From positions 92,142,520-92,206,519 of the forward strand of contig NC_058339.1 of assembly GCF_905475395.1 (NCBI RefSeq): a DNA stretch of 64,000 bases, given 5' to 3'. The DNA comes from Chrysoperla carnea. Lineage: Eukaryota; Arthropoda; Insecta; Neuroptera; Chrysopidae. Positions 36,801 through 49,075 of this stretch are shown piece after piece. Within the stretch, counting starts at the first letter, position 1, and every line of letters begins with the position of its first letter. The notes beneath the pieces were generated by a model that was given only the letters and a program-made list of their open reading frames with translations, was not told the origin of the DNA and did no database searches. Position numbers and translations under genes: made by a program.

Positions 36801-38230
36801 TTCATTTCTAAAATATAGAATTTGAAAATCAAATTTTAGGGTAACCTCTACTTAGTTATAGTTATGTTTATTAATAATAATTGTTTGTTTGCTTTTATAT
36901 AAATAATTACATAATATTTGAGTTCATTATGATTTTATAAATAAATATTAAAATTAAATTATTATTAAATTTGTTGTTTGACGCAAATATTTTATAAAGC
37001 ATACCATCATCATAACATATTACAATACTATTGTTTTATTATTATACTCAACCATACAATTAAAGGAACAAATAATTTTACCAAAATTTCAAACAATTAT
37101 ATCTCTTCGAAAAATCATCGAATTTCAAACCACAATACCTCATTTTCTAGTTTTGGAATATATTGCTCAAAAATTTATCACAACTTATTGATTTGCACAG
37201 AGGGTTGAAAGATTGAGAAATGTTAACTCTATGTCAAGCAGTAAGGAGTGATCAAAACTTTTGAGCAATAGATTCTTAAACAACAAAGTACAAGTATTCA
37301 AGTGTGCTATAACAGTTCCAAATTTGATGGTTTTTCGCTTGATCAGATAGAATTGTTCCTTTAATACTTTGGTTGAGTATACTAGATAGACAAAATATAT
37401 GTAATTTTATGAAGGTTTAAAATATAATGCTGATGTTGATGTTGGTGCTGAATATGTAACATACTTTATTCTATTTAGAAAATATTAATTAAACTAACAC
37501 ACACTATATACAATATGTTCCAGAAGTCCTTAACTACCCTTTAATATCTTAATATAATATCAAAAGTAGGCATCTCATAGGAACCTTGAATTGGATCTTG
37601 ACTTGTTCAGTACAAGAAAAAAATAAATGTTTTTAATGCCTACACATGAAAATGCCTGAATTTTAAACTCTGTTTGGTGATAAGTTAGCCTTTTGGGGTG
37701 CTCTTTTGAAAGAGAGTGCGTTTTTTGGAAATTCAACTACAATATTAGTTCCAAAATATAACTATCATAGTAGTTGTAATTCATTTTTCGAAAAAGTGTT
37801 TTTATAAGAAAAAATTTCTAAATTAATTCAACTGGCCTTCTAGGTTAGGGCTCATTCAAGGGGTTCCTTGTTCCTATATATTATTTGCAATTTCGAAATT
37901 TAAACTGTCGCTAAATAAACAGATTTTTGAAAGTAAAAATTGATTAATCGAATTATAATTTATTACAAAATATGTAACCATGTAAATAATAGTAATTCGA
38001 TTGGTATGTTCTAAAAACCTTATCATAGGGTGGCTAAGAACTTGATTGGGACATGCTGTACATACATTATACATCATATTAAATTAAACGTATTTAATAA
38101 AAACAAACTAAACATATTTTGTTCATTCATTTTTTTTTTATATTATTGTTTTCTTGTGAAAAATTAATTAAAACTGACATAGGTACATTCAAGTAAACAA
38201 AAATTAAAAATTTTAATAAAAAAAATACAT
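36801..38230. other. AT-rich DNA without supported genes
   Basis: Open frames at 36978-37208 and 37874-38077 have no family motif, composition shift or splice context that would support them. Nothing else recognised. Confidence 0.4.
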
Positions 38231-38234
38231 TTTA

Positions 38235-38362
38235 AGGGTACAAGCTTTTATTGTACTTAGTCTGTAAAAGTTGGAGACACTCAATTAACGAAAAGTGTAT
38301 GAATGACTTATAGAAAAAATTATTTTCCACTTTTACAGTACAATAAAAGCTTGTCCCTCAAA
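38235..38362. repeat. Short inverted repeat (hairpin), 'ggtacaagcttttattgtact'
   Basis: 'aagggtacaagcttttattgtact...gtaaaagt' on the left pairs with 'acttttacagtacaataaaagcttgtccct' on the right across about 65 bp. Likely a miniature fold-back element. Confidence 0.65.
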
Positions 38363-38884
38363 AAGAATTTTTTAAATAAAATTTTTAATTTAAAACTAAA
38401 AAAAATATAATGTACCTATATCAAACGTGGTGGAAAAGATGGGAAAATCAGGTCACGTCTACCATAAAAAGGTTTGTTTTATCGTCTTTTCATTTTTGTT
38501 CCTGTTTTCGAAAATATAAGGGTCGGAGCTTCCAAAAAAAGTCACGCTGTATGAGCTGAAACATGAAAACAACGAAATACTCATCAATATTAACTAGGTC
38601 GAATCATAATACGATTAAATAACGAGGAATCTTAAATAGAAAATAATATCCGAAACCATTAAAATATATCGATTATTTCACCAATCTTATCCAAATACAT
38701 TATTTTTATATAAAAGATCATTTTATCTTAAGAGTGCACAGCATTTTATATTATACTTAAATAATATGAAATTTTATAGAAATAATTTATATTTGTTATA
38801 AATTGAATCGTTAATGATGTGAGGATAAACGCAAATATTAAATTATCGAAGGGGGATGCTTGAATGCTTAACTACTACTATTAC

Positions 38885-39241
38885 CAGGTCTGTGTACAGG
38901 AATTATTCAAGTAGGGAGGGGTTCAAACCTTGCTCCTAATGTCTGGTCATTAAAAACTAGAAAGTCTTTTTTCATCTAAGAGAACATTTTATTTAGCCAA
39001 AACGTTATACTCAGTCACTACAGAAACAAACTTTTATAAAGTGTCTTTGACACGACATTTGTGTCAAAGACAAATGTCGTGTCAAAGAATGTACCGAGCT
39101 CAAAATGTGCTTTTATATCGAATGCATTTCAAAGCTGCATTTAATACTGAAAACTATTTTCTTGTTTCAAATTAATGTGGAGATATTCTCAATGGGGAGG
39201 GGGTTGGCCTACAATTTCCTCCCACCTTATACACGGACCTG
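38885..39241. mobile_element. hAT-like miniature element (357 bp)
   Basis: The ends CAGGTCTGTGTA (38885) and TACACGGACCTG (39241) are inverted repeats with one mismatch. The flanking octamers 'actattac' (38877-38884) and 'actactac' (39242-39249) differ at one base, as in an 8-bp hAT target duplication. Its left 120 bp match the outer end of the hAT copy at 48377. Inside, 39045-39087 is a 17-bp-stem hairpin (ctttgacacgacatttg ... caaatgtcgtgtcaaag). Confidence 0.75.
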
Positions 39242-39354
39242 ACTACTACTGCTGTCACTACTATTACTAGTTCTAGTTAGTAATCGTTGCTATGGATGGC
39301 TAGATAGATAGATGGATGATTCAAACTAAGTTTACTGTTATAATTTAATAATGA

Positions 39355-39445
39355 GTTTCATGTCAACTTCACTTCACTAGTTCACAGTACAGATACTACA
39401 GATACAGATACAGATACAGACAACAGATACAGACAACAGACTACG
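39355..39445. repeat. GATACA-rich minisatellite
   Basis: 'cagatactacagatacagatacagatacagacaacagatacagacaacagac' is a short imperfect tandem repeat just upstream of the family A copy at 39665. The 72-codon frame 39453-39671 runs into that repeat and is not supported. Confidence 0.7.
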
Positions 39446-39664
39446 GAATAATATGAACTCGAAATTGTATATACTATTACTAGCAGTTTTTTATCCTCTT
39501 CGCCAGACAATCATCTTGGAGTTTCACCTCGGAATTAGAATAAGCGGAATATTTGTACAAAACCATTATTTTGATAGTAGCATCAAAAGTCACATAAGTC
39601 ATGCGTCAGGTACTTATCAGTTTTTTGAGAATATATCATTTCCTTTTCCTTCAGAAAATATATA

Positions 39665-40258
39665 TATATAACAAGTGAAAACAAACAATTGACTGAATTA
39701 ATTGTTGAAATACCATGCATAGTCAGTGTTGATTCTTTTATCACATAACACATACATACATGTCACACATACGTAACTGATAATCAAGTATAGTACATAT
39801 TATAAAATTTCCGCCTAACTGGGGTAAACAGTGATGTTTACCCTCACGGGTAAACAGTGATGTTTACGAAAAAATGTTACAAGCAAAAGTTGTTTATTTT
39901 TTGATAAGAAACATTTTTTACATTTAAACTTTTGTTCTATCTCTAACGATTTACAAGATGGATCCTACGGACCCAAGACCCAATTGACCTATGATGCTCA
40001 TTTACGAACTCGATCTCACTTTTTACGTCCTGAGTACGCTGTAAAAATTTCAGCTCGATATCTATTTTCGTTTTTGAGTTATCGTGTCCACAGACGGACG
40101 GACGGACGGACGGACAACCGAAAAGGGTCTAATTAGGTGATTCTATGAACACCTATAGTAAAATTTTGTGCGTGGTATTCATATTTTTAAGCGTTACAAA
40201 CTTGGGACTAAACTTAGTATACCTTACTTATTACATATATGCATGGTATAATATATGA
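39665..40258 (+). mobile_element. Family A repeat, near full length, with a small internal duplication
   Basis: Runs from 'aacaagtgaaaacaaacaattgactg' to 'tatgcatggtata'. The segment '(c/g)gtaaacagtgatgttta' is duplicated near 39823-39866 ('ggggtaaacagtgatgtttaccctcacgggtaaacagtgatgtttacg'). It contains the GACGGACGGACGGAC run. No open frame. Confidence 0.8.
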
Positions 40259-40797
40259 ATGAACTATTATTTCTCTATAACTTGAAAACAGATCTAAAAA
40301 TTTCGGTAATTTTTGTTTTTGTTTTATTACTTAATGTCATTCAGAAGGTTCTTATCAAAGAAAGAATTAAGAAACTTGAACGGAACATTAGAAAATTTAG
40401 GACAAAAGATTCAATGTAATAAATGGTGGAAACGCAGATAAATAAGGCTTTATATTAGATCTTCCTATGTATTATGTATTTATTTGCGCTCCCAAGAATA
40501 TTTATCTAAAAATTGTAAGTAGAAAGTTATTGTATAACCTTTGAAGGTTGATATTTACCACATCTTGATTTATTTATTTTATTAAATGTCGTCTTTTAAT
40601 TATCTTCGTTTTCATAAAAATAAAAAAGAATTGTTTTTTTTTATGTTCAATTTTATAATTGATTAGAGACAGATTTTCCAATTACATAGATATAAGATAT
40701 AAATTCGATTCAATCAAGTGTATTTAATTTGAATAAGTGAATTACATTACAGGGTAATTCGTTCATAATAAGGAAGCCCCTGTACAAACTCCTGCAC

Positions 40798-41253
40798 TTT
40801 TTAGCTCCCGAACTAAAAAAGGGGTGTTATAAGTTTGATCACTATGTGTGTGTGTGTCTGTCTGTCTGTCTGCCGGTGGCATTGTAACTCCTAAACGGAT
40901 GAACCTAATTTGATTTTTTGGTTTTGTATGAAAGGTAATTTAAGGGAGAGTTTTGTTAACTATGTTTCAAGTGCGAATTCAGGGTTTTCGTATCCGAAAA
41001 AATAAAAAAATGGCGATGATCTTCCAAATCGACCCAGTTTATAGTTCCGTACCCGAAAATTTTTTCGGGGGCTTTTTAAATTTTTTAAATTTTACTTGTA
41101 AATACATAATTCCCAATAAATTTAAGAACTTGTGGTATTTTTTCACCATTTTTCTACGAATTTGTTTGTTTGTTTGATGTTTTTAGCCACGGGTACAAGG
41201 TAGCCACTAGTTACGGTAGCTATGCGAACGGTATTCTTCACGGGTCGAGCTAG
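40798..41253 (+). mobile_element. Dispersed element 'cccgaactaaaaaaggggtgttat ... cacgggtcgagctagt'
   Basis: It contains 'gtttgatcactatgtgtgtgtgtgtctgtctgtctgtctgccggtggc', 'tccgaaaaaataaaaaaatggcgatgatc' and 'ccgtacccgaaaattttttcggggg', and ends 'cacgggtcgagctagttt'. The same family occurs at 32040-32226 and 49060-49230. The reverse of its tail lies at 57068-57140. Non-coding. Confidence 0.65.
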
Positions 41254-41629
41254 TTTGTATTATAAAACTTAAATTTTAAACAAATACTCATCGTTTTGAC
41301 TAAGGTGAGTGGTGATAATTAGATAATTTAGACAAAGATTGCAACGAATTACATTGTACTTAATATTTCTAAGAAGTTTGATATCTTTTGAATTTATGTA
41401 GGGTATGAAAATACCTCATTGATTCATTTATCAATTGATTTACCTTTTTTATGCCTCAACCTTTCATTAAAAATAAATGAAATTCTTTAATTAGTTTTTT
41501 ATATTTTACATTTTTGTTTGAACGTGAGTTATTGTAATGCACAATAAAAATGAAAATTACTCCATATTCATTATCATAAATTATTTTTCTGGAATATTAT
41601 AGTAATAACAGAAATTATCGGCTTGATAT

Positions 41630-41925
41630 ATACAGGGTGAGTCATTTTATTAGATAAATATCTCGATTTGTAGTTAACCAATCATACAATAACTTAAACA
41701 AAAGTTGCATAATTTGATGGGGAACATAATATTCTGACATTAGATTGTAGCTAGTTCTTAGGGTAGCTTTAACAGCCAGTTTAGATCCCAAACGATAAGA
41801 GATGGGATAACATTTTAAATTAAAAAGTTGATTCTCATAAAAAACAAACAATTTTATGCCATGGCAATTTTTTTAATATGAAGGCTACACCAGTCTAAAC
41901 TTGCCTTGGCGCTTGTACTATTTTA
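41630..41925. repeat. Repeat family 'tacagggtgagtcatttta'
   Basis: 'atatacagggtgagtcattttattagataaatatctcgatttgtagttaaccaatcatac' resembles 14738-14790 and 49690-49770. It ends with 'ttgccttggcgcttgtact', which is like the piggyBac-like ends. No coding. Confidence 0.5.
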
Positions 41926-42405
41926 ATCGAAAGAAAACACTTTGTGGAAAAATGCTTTAACCAGAAGTTGTCAAGAACAAAAGAGGATATAATAGAGCAT
42001 ATCATCATCATGAGTGAGTAACTCAAGTCAATTCCACTCAATAAGCAGACAAAACTACTTGATCGTGTTAAATGTAAGTTGTGGGGTAAGTACTAAGTAG
42101 CATGTATGCACATAATAACATTTCTGTGTACCATATCAATGACATCAATGACACTGAATCAATGATTGAGAAGAATATTGTGTGTGTATCTACCAGGTCT
42201 GTGCACAAGAATCATTCAAGAGAGGGAAAGTAGTCGCAGAAACGAAACACTAAAAATCGTCAAAGTTCGAAAAATATGAACAGTATGTCGAATTTGAATG
42301 CGGTTTTGGGCATTCGATTCGACCAAAATTGATTTATAAGAAATTAAAAATATCCAATTTGCATAAATAATAAGCATTTAATTTATATATTAAATTATAG
42401 TTATT

Positions 42406-42629
42406 AATGCTACAAGTGGGATAACTAGCAAATAATCTGACAGTCGTGGTGTTGCGGCATGAGCGTAAGGTTATGAGACATTCTTATGAAGACGAGTGTG
42501 GTAGATGTCGCTACGAGCCGTAGGCGAGTTGCGACAACCACACGAGTCTTCATAAGAATGTCTCATAACCTTAGAGCGAATGCCGTAATCACGACTGTCA
42601 TATTTGCTAGTTATTCCGCAAGTAGCATT
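42406..42629. mobile_element. Inverted-repeat element with GC-rich hairpin tip
   Basis: The left arm 'aatgctacaagtgggataactagcaaat...gacagtcgtg...gagacattcttatgaaga(c)' pairs with the right arm '...tcttcataagaatgtctcataacc...cacgactgtcatatttgctagttattccgcaagtagcatt'. The tip holds 'gtcgctacgagccgtaggcgagttgcgac', itself a hairpin. The 69-codon frame across it is incidental. Two 31-bp direct repeats 'ctataaccgaacatgtgcgtttatgaaacac' follow at 42905-42966. Confidence 0.75.
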
Positions 42630-43169
42630 CAATACTTTTTACAACAATCGCTCGGGAAGTTGACTTTGAGAGAAATTTATCAATTTGAGAAATGATTTAT
42701 TTACTTATTTTAAATTTAAATTTTATTGCATACAAATTTTTATTGCTCGTTCATTTTAATTTCAATTTTTAATTTTGTTTTTTTGTATGTAACACTCGCG
42801 TTTGACACAATCAGTGTGGTAACTTTAATAAATGAGGGTTAAGATTGATTACTTATTTTTTTTTAGTACAGATGGCGTGTCAGTAGTACATACAATTATG
42901 TAGTCTATAACCGAACATGTGCGTTTATGAAACACCTATAACCGAACATGTGCGTTTATGAAACACATATAGTTAAGTATGCGATTATTGTGTATTTTGA
43001 AGGTGACATACAGCGCTCGAAAAGTCTACTTCCCGAGTGGGCGTTGTAAAAAATTATATAATATTTTAAATAATTGCATTTTAAATTAACCGTAAATATA
43101 CTAAATTCACAATTCAGTTAGTGATGAAAATGATTCCAAACTTGTTACTCGGAGGGTTTTTGGTGTCAC

Positions 43170-43408
43170 TGAACACGAATATCGTGACAGAATCGTGCAC
43201 CAGGTACCGCGGAGATCAATTCTGCCTCAATTCTGTGTAAACTTGTATTCATCATGTTAGATCCCATAACCCCCTCATTCGAGGGCCTGATTGCTACGTA
43301 CTTACAGAAGTACCCTCGACTGTTTAGATTTGAGTTTAGCATTGTAAATATTGTGTGTTGTATTGTATTCGGTATATACCGCTATTATTATTATTATTTG
43401 TCAATTTA
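43170..43408 (+). mobile_element. Probable non-LTR retrotransposon 3' end with (ATT)n tail
   Basis: A GC-richer stretch ('tcccataaccccctcattcgagggcctgattgctacgtacttac...taccctcgactg') ends 'ggtatataccgctattattattattatttg', a tail style typical of insect non-LTR elements. No ORF remains. Assignment is by resemblance only. Confidence 0.4.
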
Positions 43409-45420
43409 TTGTTCCCACGCAGGAAGCGTATGATATGCAATCGATTTTCATCATTACAATTTTAAATAGAAATCAATGAAATGGAAAAAAGAATGTCTAC
43501 GATACCGTATACGAGAATGTGCGGATATTACTACCCATACTATAGCAAATGAAACTTGTTGAAAATTTAACTAACACCTATCTGAATACTTTCTGTTGTG
43601 TATCTAAACTTTCATTGGTTTTATGAGTCTTAAAATCAGGTTCAACGAACCATTTGCGATACTCACGAAATAACTGAACTAAAAATTGTCCAGAAATGTT
43701 TGTTGTTGAACTAATAAAAATGATGTTTTTTTCGGTTAAACTCTTTCCATCCATGAAATTACCAAAATATTTTTAATAAAAATGACAGTTTCGTGATGAA
43801 AAATTTTAATTTTTTCAGTCAGACCCTAAAATCGCTCTAAAAGGCCATAAATTGTCCTAAAAGGCCATTAAAAATCAATAATTGGGAAGATGTATTTTTC
43901 AAAACTTTAATCCGAGTGTGTTATAGTTATTGAGATATTTTTGTCTAGAGAAAATTGGACATCGGACATATAGAATTTTATAGATATGGCCCGTTATGCC
44001 TTTGGCAATCAACCACCTATATAAAATATTATAAACAAAATATAATAATGCTTACTATATTAAGGTTATTGAGCCGGTGGTTGAAATTTTTTTCTAATAA
44101 ACAAAAAAAAGTTTAAGTTTAAATAGTTTAAGTCTTTATCTCTCGTATTGTGAAGTTTCGATCAAAATTCAAAAATTATAACATTTGTTGGCTGTCTTAC
44201 GAGAAAGTAAGACCCTACCAACTTTTCTTGAATTATACTACCAGTTATCGATTAAAAGGAGTGAAAATTAGTTTTTCGAGATATTCAGATATCTTTTTGC
44301 ACTAAAATATATAATTAACCGTGAAATATATTGAGTTAAATTTTCAATTTTATGGCAAGAAAGCGTGTTTATTTTGCCGAAATATATTTTTTTGTGGCTC
44401 TTTATTAGCAAAATCAACATTTTGAAGTGCTTTTTCAATTCCAAAAATTAGTAAAAATACCAATTAAAAGTTAAATATAACTCATGATTTATTGTAAATT
44501 TTATAAGATAAGAGCGCTGCAGTTGATTTAGATGCCCCTTCCACCTACTATGCTCCCTGCCAATAGATAGTTTCGTTAAACATAAAATGACAACAAAAAC
44601 AATACAATTGGCTAGTGGCTGCTGTTGCTATAATAGGTAGTCACTCTATCTATATTTATAGTAAAATGTCATTTTAAATATTTTTGTTTGACATTAGTTT
44701 AAATAGCACAGCTGTCATTTGCATAATGTTCTCTCATATAGAATAATAAATATTTTTATATTTAGTCACTGTCATTTTATATGTAGAGAAAGTTATCTTG
44801 GAAAGCCGTTCTCATCCGGTCGACAAATTCCATTTTTTTCCGTTTAGCTATTAGTGGAGTAAATGAACCGGATTTTGATAATCAATTCGGAAAATTTTGG
44901 GAGAAGGCTACAGAGAATAGGAGGTTTGGGTTCCAGAGTTTCCAAGTTAGTTATGAATTTTGCATCATCTTGCCTGCTAACGAGCCCTGAACAAAGCATA
45001 ATAGCCTCAAGAAAATGGCACTAATCTCATATTTTCTGGCACTAATCTTCATAGTTTTTAATTTTTTCAATTGAATTTTACTGTTATTCATTCATTATCC
45101 AACCAATTTCGGGAAATACTTCTTTTCCCCAGACCGTTGCAGTAATATGAAAAACGAAAACTATGGAGAAAATTGGGGCCGACCTTGACTACTGTCCCAT
45201 GCATACTATTTCATTTTATATTTATTTTTGAATATATTTCATTTTATAACAAATTTTGATATTGTTAATTTTTATTGTTAATAATATTAATGCAGTCCAT
45301 ATAAATAATTTTCCAATGAATGATGTGCGGTATTCTAGTAAAAGCTAAAACGAGAATATGGGCCACAAAATATGGATCCTATGTGGAGCTATAGCTCTGT
45401 TTCTATTACAATACTTTTAG
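43409..45420. other. AT-rich DNA without supported genes
   Basis: No coding exon or defined element recognised; a slightly GC-richer stretch near 44800-45000 has no open frame of note. Confidence 0.4.
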
Positions 45421-45429
45421 GGGCGAAGA

Positions 45430-45835
45430 AAATCTATTCTAGATAGAAGAACACTTTAATTAGCAAAAGTAATATTCATAAAAATACTGTACAACAATAT
45501 AGCTCAAACATCAGAATAACACATGAGCTGTAATTTATAAATTATACTGCTCCATCTATGATCATAATTTTGAACCATAAATAAAAGATTTCAATAAAAA
45601 TTTAAAGTAGCAAATGTAAAACAATTCATGGCCATCTTTCTGATATACTCAATGAATTATGATTATTTTACTCTTAAAAAAATTGAAAACTGTGCATATA
45701 TTTTAGCTCTGTAAAACAATTCCTTCGAGTGTTTATGGCAGGGGAATAGGTGGAGATTAAGAGAGGTGAAGGTGGGTATAAAGCGGTGATTTTAAATTTG
45801 AAGCCCAGTGAAGCGGGCGGTTATCAAGCTAGTAA
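45430..45835. repeat. Dispersed repeat ending 'gaagcgggcggttatcaagctagt'
   Basis: Shares 'aaaatactgtacaacaatatagctcaaacatcagaataacacatgagctgtaatttataaa' with 62990-63060 and the 3' signature 'agcccagtgaagcgggcgg' with 50680-50705 and 63310-63340. Non-coding family of probable mobile origin. Confidence 0.65.
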
Positions 45836-46034
45836 AATATAATTATATCAAAAGTTATAATACGAAAACTGTAAAGATTGAAATTTTCGTATATAAAATA
45901 AAATATTTGATACTTGAAATATAAATGATTATATTCTAAGCTGGTACTAACATATACATACATACCTACATTTATCTTTCTTTTTATACTTGAATAGTTG
46001 TAGACAAGTATTTATACGATTCAATATTTTATCT

Positions 46035-46395
46035 TTATATATAAAAATCTCATGTCACGATGTTCGTTTTCGCTAAACTCCGAAACCACTTAAAACCGAT
46101 TTTTAAAAATTTTTGTTGGTATGTAGATTTTGAGCTTGGAAAAAATGATTGAGTCAAAATTTTTCAAGGATAATCGAGGTTCTGAAATTCTAGTTTAAAG
46201 TCATTTGACCTTGATCTTCAAAGGATCTTGAAAATTTACCTGGGCTTGAAATAAACTTGAACAAGTGGAGTGGAATCATGGAATTTGATAATGGAAAAAG
46301 AAAGATAAGGTTAGGACAGAAAACCACTTGCTAAAGTAATATATAATATATTCATTGATTGTATACAGCAATGCGTGACTGGGTCAGCTAGTTAT
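46035..46395. repeat. Dispersed repeat 'tatataaaaatctcatgtcacgatgttcg ... gactgggtcagctagt'
   Basis: Both ends match a repeat style I recall from many insect genomes: 'ttatatataaaaatctcatgtcacgatgttcgttttcgctaaactccgaaaccact' at the start and 'aatgcgtgactgggtcagctagt' at the end. A second tail is at 24787-24812. Non-coding. Confidence 0.55.
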
Positions 46396-48169
46396 ATGTA
46401 AAAGGGAATTATATTTAGTGTATATAAATCCGGAAAAAAGTTATTTTTTTTAATCTATATTTTGAATAATTTAATATCCTGTCAATATTTAGATCTTCAT
46501 TTATAAAGAAAGCACGTGAAATATTGATCTGAATTCTGAATTATATTACTTATTATATTAATCACTATCACTGGTCAAGTTGTTTGATTCAACTCCTATT
46601 AAAATTTCATTTCATCAAAATTTTAAAAGAACTACAAAATGTTTTTTTAATTTAATTTAAATTTAAACTTTTCTTTTACACAGCTTTTTAAGTAGTCCCC
46701 CTTTCTGTACGATATGGTTCTACGTCTTCAAAATCTACGACGGTCTAACGTAGGTTTTACACAATTTTTTAAGTAGTCCCCTTTCTGTAGGTACGATGAT
46801 TTTACGATTTCGAAATCTACGACGGTTTAACGTATGTCCAAACTAAATACATATCTTCTTTACTCAACCAAATACGCAACTTTTAATAAACAATAATATT
46901 TTCTTAATCATAAATTTTAAAGTTCTAGCTTTCTCCATCAATATTAATGAATACATCTAACGTGTGTAATGTATAAAATTATAATTTATAATATTATTAT
47001 TATTATTATTAATATTATGTATCTATATTTATCGTTCCTAATGCAGATAAGTTAAATTAAAATTATAAAGTGATTATAAACTTTAAATTATATCATAATT
47101 GTAAATGAATAGTAGAAAGTGTTGTACCTATGCGATACTCCAATCGTCTTAGGGATTCACTTCTTAATCTTTTATTTTGATAGTACAAATGTTGTCTCAA
47201 AAGTCACATATGGTCACGTGTGTGCGGCCTTAGGTATTCCAGGTCAAAGGTAGTAATAATTAGAATTTTGATAATGTCTCGTTTCCTTTGAATTCAATCA
47301 TAGTTCATTGATTATCAAAGTTGTAGAAGATAAAATTGTCTACAAATTTTATCTGAAAATTTTTTTTACCATTTTTTTACCTCACAATTGGAAGTTAAGG
47401 TAATGGGTCCGATTTTCGTCCGTAGACAGTTTTTTCGTCGTCGTCATTCACTTTGTGGAGGTACCGATCGAAGCGTATTAACGGCAACATGATCCGAAAC
47501 GAATTTCATAACATTCGATTGAGTCGTTTCGACCCGGTCGAATGTTTATTTTTTTTTGTATATCTTTTTAATATGCTGAGAAGTTTGAGAAGTATTTGTG
47601 TGAACCTCAAGGGTCACACCAGACTCTATCAGACTCTATCCTCTAGATACATTGTATTCGGGGTGTTACACATTACCTTTTCGTAACAAGATGATGTTTG
47701 AATTATAAATGTTATAAAATACTTATTTTATATTAATGCATAGAGTATATTAAGGATGTACAAGCGCCAGGACAATTTAAATAAAAAGTTTGATTTTTTT
47801 ATATGAAGATGTGGGGACACAAATTTAAGAAAAAATTTATTAAGCTACATAGCTCTAAGATTAAAAATATTCTGTAAAGATCTTCACATCATAAATTTTA
47901 CCTTTGTTCAATATATTTCTTTGCCGTAGGTGTTTAGTCAACATTTATTTTCAGAAGAAAATAATATATAATTTTCACTATTCGATATATTTTTAACATG
48001 TTATCTTGTTATAGAAAAAGTTATAAAAAGACTCTATAGAAAAAGCATGATTTAGCTTCTAAGTACGAACGGAAGAAATATAGAAAGAGTCTTTGTTTGA
48101 ATGTCGTATTTTTTTCTCTTTGTAAATATTGTTGATTCATCTTTAATTGACAGATATATTATTAAGCGG

Positions 48170-48170
<1 letters not shown>
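46396..48170. other. AT-rich DNA; small direct duplication and relic ends only
   Basis: Two imperfect direct copies ('cagctttttaagtagtccccctttctgtacgat...tacgtcttcaaaatctacgacggtctaacgta' and the next 65 bp) lie at 46681-46830. A (TTA)n run is at about 46995-47012, and a piggyBac-like relic end is at 47750. The frame 47453-47686 is not recognised. Confidence 0.45.
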
Positions 48171-48171
<1 letters not shown>

Positions 48172-48258
<87 letters not shown>

Positions 48259-48262
48259 TTTT
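48172..48262. repeat. (AT)n microsatellite followed by a T tract
   Basis: About 69 bp of perfect AT repeat, then 22 T. The frame 48101-48415 translates this as repeated Ile-Tyr and is an artefact. Confidence 0.95.
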
Positions 48263-48376
48263 CATTATTCATTTTTTCACAATATAAAAAAGAAAATGTA
48301 TTTTTTAAACATTTATCATGAATATTGTGTAATCATAGAAAATGATTTATTTCCCTCAGGACGATGTGGTGTACTA

Positions 48377-49075
48377 CAGGCTCGTACGCAGAAATTATCC
48401 AAGGGAGGGGATTAAACTTTTGTTCGCCATGCCAGGTCATTAAGACAATAAAAACAAGAGATTCTTTTTTCGAGAAAGAGAACATTTAATTAGGTCATAT
48501 TCAGACACTATTTTTAAGTTAATTCTGCAAGCTATAGAAAAATCTTTTCCAAAACTCTGTATCGGATAAATTCTGTTTAGCCGATTTTCAGACGTTGTCT
48601 ATATTCTAAGGTATGTTCTGAGGCAACGCAAGGTTGAAGAGAAGCTTCCATTCGTCGCTGTTCTCACAGGCAAAGCTGCCAGAACGTGAAGTATTTGGTA
48701 GACATTCGGAAACGCATCTTTGTTGCAAATATCGAGTGCTTCGAATGAATTTTTGGCACTCAAAAATTGAGACAAGCAAAATTTTAGAAAATATTATTAT
48801 CTTCAACTGAATCAGCCAGTGCATTAGAGCGTAGAGTCTGTTATGACATGAACCTTGGTTTCCGCAATTCTATGTCGAATTCATCGCAGATATCGATCAT
48901 GGTTTCGAAAATTTGCTTGAACTTTTCTCCAGCGTTTCCTCTTCTTTCAATCAAAATATGTTTCGCACCTTTTGAGAGTTCGATAGCTTCGCTGAGATCC
49001 AGATTTTCTGTTAGAAGTACTCGAGTGTTTTTTAGTGTTCTTAGCTATCTTGCAGTGCTAGTTTAAGGTTTCGTA
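48377..49075 (-). mobile_element. hAT element copy, incomplete
   Basis: The outer end 'caggctcgtacgcagaaattatccaagggaggggattaaac' at 48377 is a diverged version of the miniature element's end at 38885. A transposase fragment follows on the minus strand. The other terminus is not visible; past 49075 the sequence enters a different repeat (49060-49230). Confidence 0.75.
48535..49066 (-). pseudogene. hAT transposase C-terminal pseudogene (THAP/P52rIPK-like group)
   Basis: Minus-strand frames give LKNTRVLLTENLDLSEAIEL, a GEKFKQIFETMIDICDEFDI helix and ELRKPRF, then a stop. After a gap the C-terminal dimerisation region appears: EALDICNKDAFPNVYQILHV, LAALPVRTATNGSFSSTLRC, LRTYL, stop, TTSENRLN. 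The order and the 'LPV.TAT..SFSTLR.LKT' signature identify the hAT dimerisation domain of transposases related to the 52-kDa repressor of the inhibitor of the protein kinase. Several stops and shifts make it inactive; the N-terminal zinc finger and catalytic core are missing. Confidence 0.8.

Noticed and set aside
48101..48415. 104-codon frame with (Ile-Tyr)n and a Phe run
   Set aside because: Translation of an (AT)n microsatellite and a T tract.
48848..49066. Plus-strand 72-codon frame
   Set aside because: Antisense shadow of the hAT transposase pseudogene read on the minus strand.
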